Assembly: GCA_035551675.1 (NCBI GenBank)
Contig: DASZMV010000022.1
Span: forward strand, 37,611-101,610
DNA: 64,000 nt
Reading direction: 5' to 3'
Source of the DNA: JAFECT01 sp035551675
Lineage (GTDB): Bacteria > Pseudomonadota > Alphaproteobacteria > Caulobacterales > Caulobacteraceae
Shown here: piece after piece, positions 30,144-38,707 of the stretch
Numbering within the stretch: the stretch's first letter is position 1
Layout of the letters: the number at the start of each line of letters is the position of its first letter
Notes under the pieces: generated by a model
Told to the model about the DNA's origin: nothing
The model's input: only the letters and a program-made list of their open reading frames with translations
The model's database searches: none
Made by a program: the position numbers and the translations under genes

Positions 30144-32147
30144 CTACAGCCCGAACGGATAGGTCTCCTCGGCGCCTTCGCGCGAGCGGGTCGGAAGCGG
30201 CGTTACCGCCTTGGTCTCGTCGAACCAGACGTAGGCGTCGAACTGCTGCGGCAGGCTGCACGCCGAATAGTGGCTCCAGCGCTCGGTCTCGGGCCGATAG
30301 ATGACGCCGATGAACCGCTCGAGTCTCGACTCCATCAGACGCTCGCGAAGGTCCTGATGAACGCCGTCGCGGAGATCGATCAGGAATCGTTCCAGACCGC
30401 AGTCGTGCGCCAGCCGTTCGTAACTGTCGCGCCGGGACGGGTTGATCGGCTTGATTTCGATCGGCGCATCCCAGTCGCTGGCGCATGCGACCGTGCCCGT
30501 ATGGGTGCCGAACCCGATCAGGGCAGCGTCCCGGCCGAAGCGTTCGCGGCAGAGCTGTCCCAGGTTCAGTTCCTCGCGCACCAAGCCCATCTCGGTCTTC
30601 GAGGCATCGCCGATGTGGGAGTTGTGCGCCCACACCACCGCTTTCGCCGCCGGCCCTTTTGCATCGAGAATAGCGCAGAGGGTTTCGAACATGTGGGTGT
30701 CGCGCAGGTTCCAGCTCTCGGCCGAGCCGTAGTACATGACGCGGTAATAGGCCTCGGCGTTCTTCACCAGGCGTGCATTGGCGCTGGCGTCGAGGAAGCT
30801 GTCGCCGTCGTGAGCGGCGTAGTTCAGCCGCGCGGCCAGCATCTCCGTCAGGGTTTTGACCACGCCCGCCTCGCACTCGGCGTAGCCGGCGGTCAGCGCC
30901 ATGCGGCCATAGGCCTGCGGCTCCTTGGCCCAGGGCATGAGGCAACCGTAACGCTCGCGCGCCACGGCGGCCGCGTCAGGATTGACCCGGTCGAGATAGT
31001 CGAGGACGGCGCGGATCGAAGCGGAGAGATTGTACAGGTCCAGGCCGTAGAACCCGGTGCGGGCTTCCGCTGCGCGCTGCAGGTTCCACTCGCGCAGCCG
31101 TTCCAGGAACGCTTCGACGTCGGTGTTGCGCCACATCCAGGTCGGAAAACGCCGGAACGGCGGCTCGGTGTGCGCAGGCGTTGGGCGATCGCGCACATAG
31201 CGATCCAGGCTCGCCGCATCGGGCCAATCCGCTTCGGCGGCGACGATGCTGAAGCCATGCCGCTCGATCAGCCGCCGGGTGATCGCCGCGCGGGCGCGGT
31301 AAAACTCACTGGTTCCGTGGCTGGCTTCGCCCAGCAGGACGACGCGCGCGTCGGCGAAGCGGTCGAACAGCGCGCCGAATGCCGGGTCGTCGAGGTCGGG
31401 CAGGGGTTCGGCCGCCTCTCGTATGAGCTGCGGGATCGCAGGAGCCCGGACGGGCGCGCGAAAGCTGCGCGCCTCGGCCGGCCGGCGCGCGTGCGCCTCG
31501 TCGGTCCAGCCGTGCTCTCCGATCAAGGGCACGAACATCACCCCGCCGAGGTCCTCCTCCTCGAAATGCGACGCGTCGGTGCGCGTCACCCGGACCAGCC
31601 GTTGTTCGCGCTGGCTGGCGCCGACCGGCATGACGAGCCGTCCGCCGATGTCGAGCTGATCCTTCAGCGCCTGAGGGATCGACGGTCCGCCGGCGGCGAC
31701 CAGGACGGCGTCGAACGGCGCCGCCTCCACCCATCCCAGAGTTCCGTCGCCGGTCTTGATCTGGACATTGTCGTAGCCGAGCCGTCGCATGCGCTGGACT
31801 GCCGAGCGCGTGAGCTGGTCGTGACGTTCGATCGCGTAAACCCGGTCGGCGATCCGGCTGAGCACCGCCGCCGCATAGCCGGAACCGGCGCCGACCTCCA
31901 GCACGACGTCGCCTGGACGGACCTTGGCGGCTTCAATCATCGCCGCGACGATGTAGGGCTGTGAAATCGTTTGACCCGCCTCGATGGGCAGCGGTGTGTC
32001 CTCGTAGGCGAACTCCTGCAGCCCATCGGGAACGAAGGCTTCGCGCGGCGCGAGCCGCATGGCTTCAAGGACATGACTATCGGTCACGCCGCGGCGCGCG
32101 ACCTGACGGTCCACCATCTTTTCGCGCTCTTTCGCCAGGTCAAGCAT
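30144..32147 (-). CDS. Fusion: protein-L-isoaspartate methyltransferase + erythromycin-esterase-like domain
   Basis: Starting at the ATG at 32147 (GGGAGG 5 bases upstream) gives 667 residues. Residues 1 to about 215 are a protein-isoaspartate O-methyltransferase: QTISQPYIVAAMIEAAKV, the SAM motif LEVGAGSGYAAAVLSRIADR and GDGTLGWVEAAPFDAVLVAA. From about residue 240 to the end is an erythromycin esterase-type domain: VVLLGEASHGTSEFYRARAA, VAAEADWPDAASLDRYVRDR and VVWAHNSHIGDASKTEMG. The first domain repairs isomerised aspartyl residues; the second belongs to a hydrolase-like family of mostly unknown substrate. The frame is continuous with no stop between. Cytosolic, no signal peptide. Confidence 0.9.
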   Translation of the reverse strand: MLDLAKEREKMVDRQVARRGVTDSHVLEAMRLAPREAFVPDGLQEFAYEDTPLPIEAGQTISQPYIVAAMIEAAKVRPGDVVLEVGAGSGYAAAVLSRIADRVYAIERHDQLTRSAVQRMRRLGYDNVQIKTGDGTLGWVEAAPFDAVLVAAGGPSIPQALKDQLDIGGRLVMPVGASQREQRLVRVTRTDASHFEEEDLGGVMFVPLIGEHGWTDEAHARRPAEARSFRAPVRAPAIPQLIREAAEPLPDLDDPAFGALFDRFADARVVLLGEASHGTSEFYRARAAITRRLIERHGFSIVAAEADWPDAASLDRYVRDRPTPAHTEPPFRRFPTWMWRNTDVEAFLERLREWNLQRAAEARTGFYGLDLYNLSASIRAVLDYLDRVNPDAAAVARERYGCLMPWAKEPQAYGRMALTAGYAECEAGVVKTLTEMLAARLNYAAHDGDSFLDASANARLVKNAEAYYRVMYYGSAESWNLRDTHMFETLCAILDAKGPAAKAVVWAHNSHIGDASKTEMGLVREELNLGQLCRERFGRDAALIGFGTHTGTVACASDWDAPIEIKPINPSRRDSYERLAHDCGLERFLIDLRDGVHQDLRERLMESRLERFIGVIYRPETERWSHYSACSLPQQFDAYVWFDETKAVTPLPTRSREGAEETYPFGL

Positions 32148-32235
32148 CACGGCCTCCCGCAGCGGCCTCGCAGGCCGGGAGCCTCGAGAGGCCGCGTTTC
32201 CGTTTCAACTCACGACCGGCGCCGCCGTTCCACCG

Positions 32236-33870
32236 TCAGGCCGGGTCTTGCGGCGACGCCCTGGCGACGATGGCGTCGAGATCAAGGCCGCGCGGGAGGA
32301 GGCCGAAAGCCCCGCCGCCCGCGTCGAACCGGCTCGCGATGAAGCCGTCGGCGACGAAGTCGGGCGCATGGCGCGCGAGAAGCGCCGCCTGCAGGGTCAC
32401 CGTCAGAATCCGGCAGAAGCGGCGCAATTCTGATTCCGTCAGCTCGCCACGGCCGGCGGCGAGGACATCGTCGATCCGCGCATCCAGTCGTCCGTCGGCG
32501 CCGCGGGCCAGCGTCAGTTCCGCTTCCAGCGCGTCGATCGCAGCCGGTTCGCGCCGGATCGCACGCAGAACGTCGAGGCAGACGACGTTGCCGGAGCCTT
32601 CCCAGATCGAATAGACGGGAAGTTCGCGGTAAAGGCGCGGCATGCCGCTGTCCTCGACGTAGCCGTTGCCGCCCAATACTTCCAACGCCTCGGCCGCCAG
32701 TATCGGACCGCGCTTGCAGACCCAGAACTTGGCCGCCGCCGTCGCCAGCCGGCGCAACAGGCCCTCGGCGGGATCGTCCTGGGCGTCGAAAGCGCGCGCC
32801 AGCCGAAACGCGAGCGCGGTCGCCGCTTCGGTTTCGAGCGCCATGTCGGCCAGCACGTTGGTCATCAGCGGCTGGTCGACTAACCGCTTCTGAAAAACCG
32901 TTCGATAGTTTGCGTGATGCACCGCCTGCGCCAGCGCCTGGCGCTGCACGCCTGCGGACGCGACCACGTTGTCCAACCGCGTATAGCCGACCATCTCGAG
33001 GATGGTCGCGACGCCGCGGCCCTCTTCCCCGATCATCCAGGCCAGAGCGCCCTCGAACTCGACCTCGCTCGACGCATTCGAGCGGTTGCCGAGCTTATCC
33101 TTCAGCCGCTGCAGGCGCAGCGCGTTGAGTTCGCCGTCGGGAGTCCACCGGGGCATGAAGAAGCAGGAGAGTCCGCCCGGCGCCTGGGCCAGCACCAGGA
33201 AGGCGTCGCACATCGGCGCGGACATGAACCACTTGTGGCCGGTAATGCGATAGGCTTCACCCGGCCCGCCGATACCCTCGGGCATCGCGCGCGTGATATT
33301 GGTGCGCACGTCGCTGCCGCCCTGCTTCTCGGTCATCCCCATGCCGATGAGGGCGCCGGTCTTCTCCGCCGCCGGCCGATGCGCCGGGTCGTAACGCCGC
33401 GACTGGATCTTCGGCAGCCAGGCCTGGATCTCCGCCGGGGCGCGCCGCAACACCGGGATCGCGGCATAGGTCATCGAGATGGGGCAGCTCGTCCCCGCCT
33501 CCACCTGTCCACTCATGTAGAGGCCGGCGGCGCGATGGACATGGGCGCCCGGCCTGGGATCGGACCAGGGCGAAGCATGGATCCCCTGCGCGACCTGCAA
33601 CGTCATCAGGGCGTGGTAGGCGGGATGGAACTCCACCCAATCGATGCGCCGGCCGTAGCGGTCGAAGGCGTGCAGGCGCGGCGTCTCGCGATTGGCCAGG
33701 GCGCCGAGCGCCAGCGTCTCCGGCGATCCCAGGGTCGCGCCATAGTCGGTCAGGTTTTCGACCGCCCACGCCGCGCCGTCGCGTGTCACCGCCTCGGCCA
33801 GCGGCCGGTCGGAGGTGAAAAGATTGTAGCCCTCGAGCGGCGGGGCCTGGTTGAGGACCTGTTGGGTCAT
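32236..33870 (-). CDS. aidB: AidB-type acyl-CoA dehydrogenase
   Basis: A 544-residue flavoprotein, matching the AidB length, from the ATG at 33870 (MTQQVLNQAPPLEGYNLFTS). Family landmarks are EAGTSCPISMTYAAIPVLR, GMGMTEKQGGSDVRTNITRA, TGHKWFMSAPMCDAFLVLAQ, LRRLATAAAKFWVCKRGP and EALEVLGGNGYVEDSGMPRL. AidB proteins are induced on alkylation damage in E. coli and bind DNA there; their dehydrogenase substrate is unclear. No adaptive-response operon is adjacent here, so regulation by Ada is not supported by context. Confidence 0.88.
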   Translation of the reverse strand: MTQQVLNQAPPLEGYNLFTSDRPLAEAVTRDGAAWAVENLTDYGATLGSPETLALGALANRETPRLHAFDRYGRRIDWVEFHPAYHALMTLQVAQGIHASPWSDPRPGAHVHRAAGLYMSGQVEAGTSCPISMTYAAIPVLRRAPAEIQAWLPKIQSRRYDPAHRPAAEKTGALIGMGMTEKQGGSDVRTNITRAMPEGIGGPGEAYRITGHKWFMSAPMCDAFLVLAQAPGGLSCFFMPRWTPDGELNALRLQRLKDKLGNRSNASSEVEFEGALAWMIGEEGRGVATILEMVGYTRLDNVVASAGVQRQALAQAVHHANYRTVFQKRLVDQPLMTNVLADMALETEAATALAFRLARAFDAQDDPAEGLLRRLATAAAKFWVCKRGPILAAEALEVLGGNGYVEDSGMPRLYRELPVYSIWEGSGNVVCLDVLRAIRREPAAIDALEAELTLARGADGRLDARIDDVLAAGRGELTESELRRFCRILTVTLQAALLARHAPDFVADGFIASRFDAGGGAFGLLPRGLDLDAIVARASPQDPA

Positions 33871-34003
33871 GCCGGGTTCTACGCCAACGCCCGGCCCCCG
33901 GGCGAGGGTCCGATCCCCGGTCCCCTTGCCCGATATCGCAACACGATATATCCACGGCCAAGCCGCCGCTCCCCCTGCGGCTTCCAAATCTTAAAGGTCC
34001 TGC

Positions 34004-35845
34004 ATGTCCCCCCTATCGGGCGGCGCCGCCCGTGAAACCGCCGCGCCTCCGTTTGTCCGCACCGAGCGCCGGCGTCTCGGCGACTTCACCGCCGATCTGA
34101 GGATCCTGATGCTGGCCGCCATCGCGGCGGTCATCGGCGCGGCGAGCGCGTTCGCGGCGTGGGCGTTGCTGAAGCTGATCAACGTGGTCGGCAACCTCGT
34201 CTGGTTCGGGCGGCTGGACACCGGCATGGTGTCCCTCGCGCACGCGCATCGCGGCGTGTGGATGGTGCTGGCGCCGACGCTGGGCGGGCTGATCATCGGC
34301 CTGATGGCGCGCTACGGCTCGGAGAAGATTCGCGGCCACGGCATTCCCGAAGCGATCGAGGCGATCCTGACCGGCGAGTCTCGCATGTCGGGACGCGTGG
34401 CGATCTTGAAACCCCTGTCCTCGGCCATCGCCATCGGCACCGGCGGGCCGTTCGGCGCGGAAGGCCCGATCATCATGACCGGCGGCGCGATCGGGTCGCT
34501 GTTCGCACAGCAGTTCCACCTGACTGCAGCGGAACGCAAGACCTTGCTGGTGGCCGGCGCCGCCGCCGGCATGACGGCGATCTTCGGCACGCCCGCCGCA
34601 GCGGTGCTGCTCGCGGTCGAACTGTTGCTGTTCGAATGGAAGCCGAGAAGCTTTCTGCCGGTCGTCACCGCGGTGATCGCGGCGTCGTGCTTTCGGCCCT
34701 GGCTGTTCGGTCATGGACCGCTGTTTGCGCTGCAGTCGATCCCGACGATGAGTTGGAGCGTGCTCCTGATCGCCGTCGGCGTCGGCGTCGCGGCGGGTCT
34801 GCAGTCGGGGCTGCTCACGCGCCTTCTCTACGCCTGCGAAGATCTGTTCGAGCATATTCCAGGGCATTGGATGTGGCGCCCGGCGATCGGCGGTGTCTTC
34901 GTCGGCGTCGGCGGCCTGATCGAACCGCGCGCGCTCGGCGTCGGCTACGACGTGATCGGCGACATGCTGGCCGGGCGGCTGCGCATCGGGGAGGCGGTAT
35001 TGATCCTGGTGGTGAAGGCGGCGATCTGGCTGGTGGCGCTGTCGTCGGGAACGTCGGGCGGCGTCTTGGCGCCGTTGCTTATTCTCGGCGGCGCGCTCGG
35101 CGTGATCGAGGCGCACTGGCTGCCGGGCGACCCCGGCTTCTGGACGCTTGTCGCCATGGCCGGGATGATGGGCGGGACCATGCGCGCGCCCTTGACCGGC
35201 GCGCTGTTCGCCGTTGAGCTGACCGGCCAGGGCGCGGCGATCCTGCCGATGCTGGCGGCGACGGGCGCGGCCTACGGCGTGACGGTGCTGTTGCTGAAGC
35301 GCTCGATCCTCACCGAGAAGATCTCGCGCCGCGGCCTGCATCTGACGCGCGAATACAGCGTCGATCCCTATGAGGTAATGCGCGTGTCGGAGGTGATGGC
35401 GAAACCGGCCGACACCTTGCCCGCGAGCATGAGCGTCGACGACGCGGTGCAATTCTTCTCGTCCGAAGAACACCGCCACAAGTCCTACCCCCTGGTCGAC
35501 GACGCCGGTCGCCTGCGCGGGATGATCGCGCGCGCCGACGTGCTGCGCTGGCGCCGCGAGGGCGGCCATTCCGACGCGACCCTGTTCGATGTGGGATCGG
35601 ATTCCGATTTGGTGGTCGGTCATCCCGACGACCTGGTGGGGACGCTGGCCGACCTGATGGTCGCCGCCGACCTCGGCCGCGCGCCGGTGGTCGAGGACGG
35701 CACCGACCGCGTCGTGGGCCTGGTGGCGCGGAAGGACCTGCTGAAGATCAGAAGCCGCACGCTCGCGCCCGAGACGGTGCGCAGCAAAGGCAAGCGAAGG
35801 CGCAAGACAGTCGCCGGGGATATTGCGCCGGCAGCTACGGACTAG
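34004..35845 (+). CDS. ClC-family anion transporter with C-terminal CBS pair
   Basis: A 613-residue inner-membrane protein with an AAAGG signal before the ATG. The ClC core (about residues 30-440) has the selectivity segment GHGIPEAIEAI and the gating-glutamate segment GGPFGAEGPIIMTGGA. The usual first signature is GSGIP, so His replaces the central Ser; the usual GKEGP or GREGP reads GAEGP. Two CBS domains (from about residue 460) follow, with MAKPADTLPASMSVDDAVQF and YPLVDDAGRLRGMI. Likely a chloride or other anion/proton exchanger or channel regulated by nucleotides. Confidence 0.9.
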   Translation: MSPLSGGAARETAAPPFVRTERRRLGDFTADLRILMLAAIAAVIGAASAFAAWALLKLINVVGNLVWFGRLDTGMVSLAHAHRGVWMVLAPTLGGLIIGLMARYGSEKIRGHGIPEAIEAILTGESRMSGRVAILKPLSSAIAIGTGGPFGAEGPIIMTGGAIGSLFAQQFHLTAAERKTLLVAGAAAGMTAIFGTPAAAVLLAVELLLFEWKPRSFLPVVTAVIAASCFRPWLFGHGPLFALQSIPTMSWSVLLIAVGVGVAAGLQSGLLTRLLYACEDLFEHIPGHWMWRPAIGGVFVGVGGLIEPRALGVGYDVIGDMLAGRLRIGEAVLILVVKAAIWLVALSSGTSGGVLAPLLILGGALGVIEAHWLPGDPGFWTLVAMAGMMGGTMRAPLTGALFAVELTGQGAAILPMLAATGAAYGVTVLLLKRSILTEKISRRGLHLTREYSVDPYEVMRVSEVMAKPADTLPASMSVDDAVQFFSSEEHRHKSYPLVDDAGRLRGMIARADVLRWRREGGHSDATLFDVGSDSDLVVGHPDDLVGTLADLMVAADLGRAPVVEDGTDRVVGLVARKDLLKIRSRTLAPETVRSKGKRRRKTVAGDIAPAATD

Positions 35846-35874
35846 CCGTGTGAACGCAAGATTGATTCAGTAGC

Positions 35875-36615
35875 GTGACGATGCCGATCGATCTCCCGAA
35901 GCCCCGCGTCGGCAAGGCCATTGCTTTGCTTCTGGGATTGCTTGCGCTCGCCATGGTCGGCCATTTCGCTGGTTCGACGTTAGACACGACGACGGAACTT
36001 ACGCCCAACCACGATGAATACATCAATTACTACTTTGTCGCCGCCGGCGCGGGCGGGCTCGTAGCGGCGGCGCTCGCAGTCCGGTTTTCGAAGGATTGGT
36101 CGCTGTGGCGACGCGCTGTTATCGTGCTTGGATCGCTTCTGATCGGCGCTCTGGCGGTCGTCCAGGTCTTATCGCCGGTCGCGGATCTCGTCGAAGGGAT
36201 GATCGATTTCCCCGCCGGCAAGACGCGGACCTTTCCGGCTCTGCTCGTTCTGTCCCGCGCCTATCACAACCACCGCGGCGCCCGAATCCCCGAGGGTTGG
36301 CGCGTCCAAACGACTCCTGTCTGGTCCGATCTCGAAATCACCAAGGCTGATTACAACTTCATGCTGGCCCATCAGCGGACCGGTGATCGGTCGCGAAACC
36401 CCGACGAGATATCGAGCGATGGCTACTTCTGCGGCCGGGTGACCTTGCAACAAGCCGGCGATGCGGTTCGAGTTCTGCACGCAGGCTATCGAGCGCTACC
36501 CCCGGGAACGGTCATTCGTTGCCCACCTGCCGTCACGCAGGCATGGTCAGCCCAGGGAGCCCCGCAGAAATGGCCCAGACGTGTGGTCGTAGCTTGGCCC
36601 GTCGGACCGTATTAA
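35875..36615 (+). CDS. Unknown membrane protein with soluble C-terminal domain
   Basis: 246 residues from the ATG at 35875 (another ATG is at 35881). Three hydrophobic segments are visible: IALLLGLLALAMVGHFAG, YYFVAAGAGGLVAAALAV and VIVLGSLLIGALAVVQVL, followed by a hydrophilic C-terminal domain of about 140 residues with two cysteines (YFCGRV, VIRCPPAV) and a Trp-rich end. Codon use is less GC3-biased than in neighbours, which may mean recent acquisition. The family is not recognised. The following YeiH-type gene starts 29 bp later. Confidence 0.65.
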   Translation: MTMPIDLPKPRVGKAIALLLGLLALAMVGHFAGSTLDTTTELTPNHDEYINYYFVAAGAGGLVAAALAVRFSKDWSLWRRAVIVLGSLLIGALAVVQVLSPVADLVEGMIDFPAGKTRTFPALLVLSRAYHNHRGARIPEGWRVQTTPVWSDLEITKADYNFMLAHQRTGDRSRNPDEISSDGYFCGRVTLQQAGDAVRVLHAGYRALPPGTVIRCPPAVTQAWSAQGAPQKWPRRVVVAWPVGPY

Positions 36616-36644
36616 CGTCCACGATCTTTGAAGGCGGGAGGCGG

Positions 36645-37712
36645 TTGATTCGCACGGATTCTCCAGCGACAGCTCCGGCGAACGGCCTCCAGGGCCTGCC
36701 GCGCCTGATGCTGCGCCTGCTGCCGGGGTTCATCGCCTGCGGGGTGGTGGCGCTGGCGGCGACGGCGCTGCAGGCGGGCGAGAAGGCGCTGGTCGGGCGA
36801 GCGTGGGTGGAGAGCCTGGTGCTGGCCATCCTGATCGGCGCCGGGGTGCGCCTGTTCTGGCGTCCGGACCTGCGCACCGCGCCGGGGATCGCATTCACCG
36901 CCAAACCGATCCTGGAGTTCGCGGTGGTTCTGCTGGGCGCCTCGGTAAGCGCCGCGACCCTGTGGTCGATCGGGCCTTTGCTGATCGTGCTGATCGCCGT
37001 GGTGGTCGCGGTCGCCATCGCGCTCGGCTATGCGGTCGGCCGCATGGTCGGTCTGAAGTGGCGCATGGCGGCCTTGATCGCGTGCGGCAACGCCATCTGC
37101 GGCAACTCGGCGATCGTGGCGATCGCACCGGTGATCGGCGCCGACGGCGAGGACATCGCAACCTCCATCGCCTTCACCGCGCTGCTCGGTATTGTCGCGG
37201 TGGTCGCCATGCCTTTGATCGGCGTGTTCGCGCACATGGATCCTCTCCGCTACGGCGCCTGGGCGGGAATGACCATCTATGCGGTGCCGCAAGTGCTGGC
37301 GGCGACCTCGCCTCTGGGATCGGTGGCGTCGCAGACCGGTACGCTGGTGAAGCTCGTGCGTGTCCTGATGCTGGGGCCGGTGTCGGTGGCCCTATCGATC
37401 CTCATGCGACGGCGCGAGGGCGCCGCCGAAGGCGCGCGCCTGGACGTGCGCAAGCTCGTGCCTTGGTTCATCGTCGGGTTCCTGGCGCTGGCGGCGTTGC
37501 GCTCGCTGAGCCTGATCCCGCAACCCTTGCTAGCGCCCGCTGCTCAAGCCACCAATGTATTGACGGTGCTGTCGATGGCGGCGCTCGGCCTGTCGACGGA
37601 TCTGCGCGCGGTGGCGCGCGCGGGGGTGCGGGCGAGTGCTGCCGCGACGGTGTGCCTGTTCATGCTGGCCGCCATCGCGTTTGGCGCGGTCGCGCTGCGC
37701 GGCCTGTTCTAG
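36645..37712 (+). CDS. YeiH/UPF0324-family putative sulfate exporter
   Basis: The TTG at 36645 (GGGAGG just upstream) gives 355 residues, near the family norm. An in-frame ATG at 36519 would overlap the preceding gene by 97 bp and add no membrane segment. An ATG at 36708 is a shorter alternative. About ten membrane helices; family signatures include ESLVLAILIGAGVRLFWRP, AKPILEFAVVLLGASVSA, CGNAICGNSAIVAIAPVIGA and KLVRVLMLGPVSVAL. The substrate of the family is not firmly known. Convergent with the TauE-type gene, overlapping it by 4 bp. Confidence 0.85.
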   Translation: MIRTDSPATAPANGLQGLPRLMLRLLPGFIACGVVALAATALQAGEKALVGRAWVESLVLAILIGAGVRLFWRPDLRTAPGIAFTAKPILEFAVVLLGASVSAATLWSIGPLLIVLIAVVVAVAIALGYAVGRMVGLKWRMAALIACGNAICGNSAIVAIAPVIGADGEDIATSIAFTALLGIVAVVAMPLIGVFAHMDPLRYGAWAGMTIYAVPQVLAATSPLGSVASQTGTLVKLVRVLMLGPVSVALSILMRRREGAAEGARLDVRKLVPWFIVGFLALAALRSLSLIPQPLLAPAAQATNVLTVLSMAALGLSTDLRAVARAGVRASAAATVCLFMLAAIAFGAVALRGLF

Positions 37713-38473
37713 CCGGCGTAGGCTTTCACGAACAGACCCACGGTCAGCACCAGGCCGATGGCGACCACCACGCCGCGCAACAGCTTTTCGTTTACGCGCC
37801 TCAGCAGCACGCCGCCGAGGACGCCGCCGACGAGGGCGCCGGCGCAGGCGATCGCGGCCTGCTCCCATTTCACCTGGTGTGAAAACAGGAAGATCACCAC
37901 CGCGGACGCGTTCATGACGCCGGCCAGTACGTTCTTTGTTGCGCCCGCGGTTCGCACCGCCTGACCGGCCAGAGTCAGCGCCGCCAGCATGAGAAACCCG
38001 ATGCCGCCGCCGAAATAGCCGCCGTAGACGGCAATGCCGAACTGAGCCGCGCCCGCCGCCCACGGCCCGAGCACCCGCGCGTTCTTGCGCGGAAAGAAGC
38101 TGCCCCAGGTGAACACACCGGTGGCGAACAGCACGAGCCAGGGCACCAGGAGCGCGAAGAACGACGCCGGCGTCGACAGCAAAAGCAACGCGCCGACGAC
38201 CCCGCCCGCGAGGCTGAGGATAACCAGCATGCGGAACGACAGCCCCTCGGCGCCCTCGACCAGCTTGCGTCCGGTGAGGCCGGTCGCGACCTGGCCCGGG
38301 AACAAGGCCACCGTCGAGGTGATGTTGGCGGCGCGCGCGTCCATGCCGGTGAACATCAGGGCCGGCAAGGTGATGAACGACCCGCCTCCCGCCAGCGCGT
38401 TCTGCGCCCCGGCCCAGAGCGCGGCGACGAACAGGATGATCAGCGGCGCCGGGCCGTGGGCGAGATCGGGCAT
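37709..38473 (-). CDS. TauE/SafE-family sulfite-exporter-like permease
   Basis: A 254-residue, eight-helix membrane protein with the two family repeats: LWAGAQNALAGGGSFITLPA with ANITSTVALFPG in the first, and GIAVYGGYFGGGIGFLMLAA with TKNVLAGVMNASAVVIFL in the second. Members export small organosulfur or sulfite anions, or are uncharacterised. The tail-to-tail YeiH-type neighbour is also assigned to sulfur-oxyanion export, a loose functional link. Confidence 0.88.
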   Translation of the reverse strand: MPDLAHGPAPLIILFVAALWAGAQNALAGGGSFITLPALMFTGMDARAANITSTVALFPGQVATGLTGRKLVEGAEGLSFRMLVILSLAGGVVGALLLLSTPASFFALLVPWLVLFATGVFTWGSFFPRKNARVLGPWAAGAAQFGIAVYGGYFGGGIGFLMLAALTLAGQAVRTAGATKNVLAGVMNASAVVIFLFSHQVKWEQAAIACAGALVGGVLGGVLLRRVNEKLLRGVVVAIGLVLTVGLFVKAYAG

Positions 38474-38604
38474 GGCCGCTCTCTAACCGAAGCCGCGCAA
38501 GGGCGCGAGGCGGGATTCGCGCCTCACGCGCACCGCGGCGCCACACAGCTTCCACGGCGCCGCCCGAATTTCGCCGTTCGAAGCGCAGCCATTGGTGGCG
38601 ATAC

Positions 38605-38630
38605 CGGGGTTATCCGACCCTCTAACCCCG
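38605..38630. promoter_or_regulatory. Inverted repeat upstream of the VWA gene
   Basis: CGGGGTTA (38605-38612) and TAACCCCG (38623-38630) are perfect 8-bp arms separated by 10 bp, about 78 bp before the VWA start. The geometry fits a dimeric regulator's operator. It could also serve the divergent TauE-type gene. Confidence 0.4.
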
Positions 38631-38707
38631 TTCGCCACGCGTCTGCGTAGCAAGAGGGTCCGGCCGGTTTCGGCCAGGGAGAACGCCGCTTCGGCGAGGA
38701 GGGGATT

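Noticed and set aside
30060..31964. A 634-codon plus-strand frame opposite the PCMT-Ere fusion
   Set aside because: Antisense to a frame with two recognisable domains; no ribosome binding site and no motifs.
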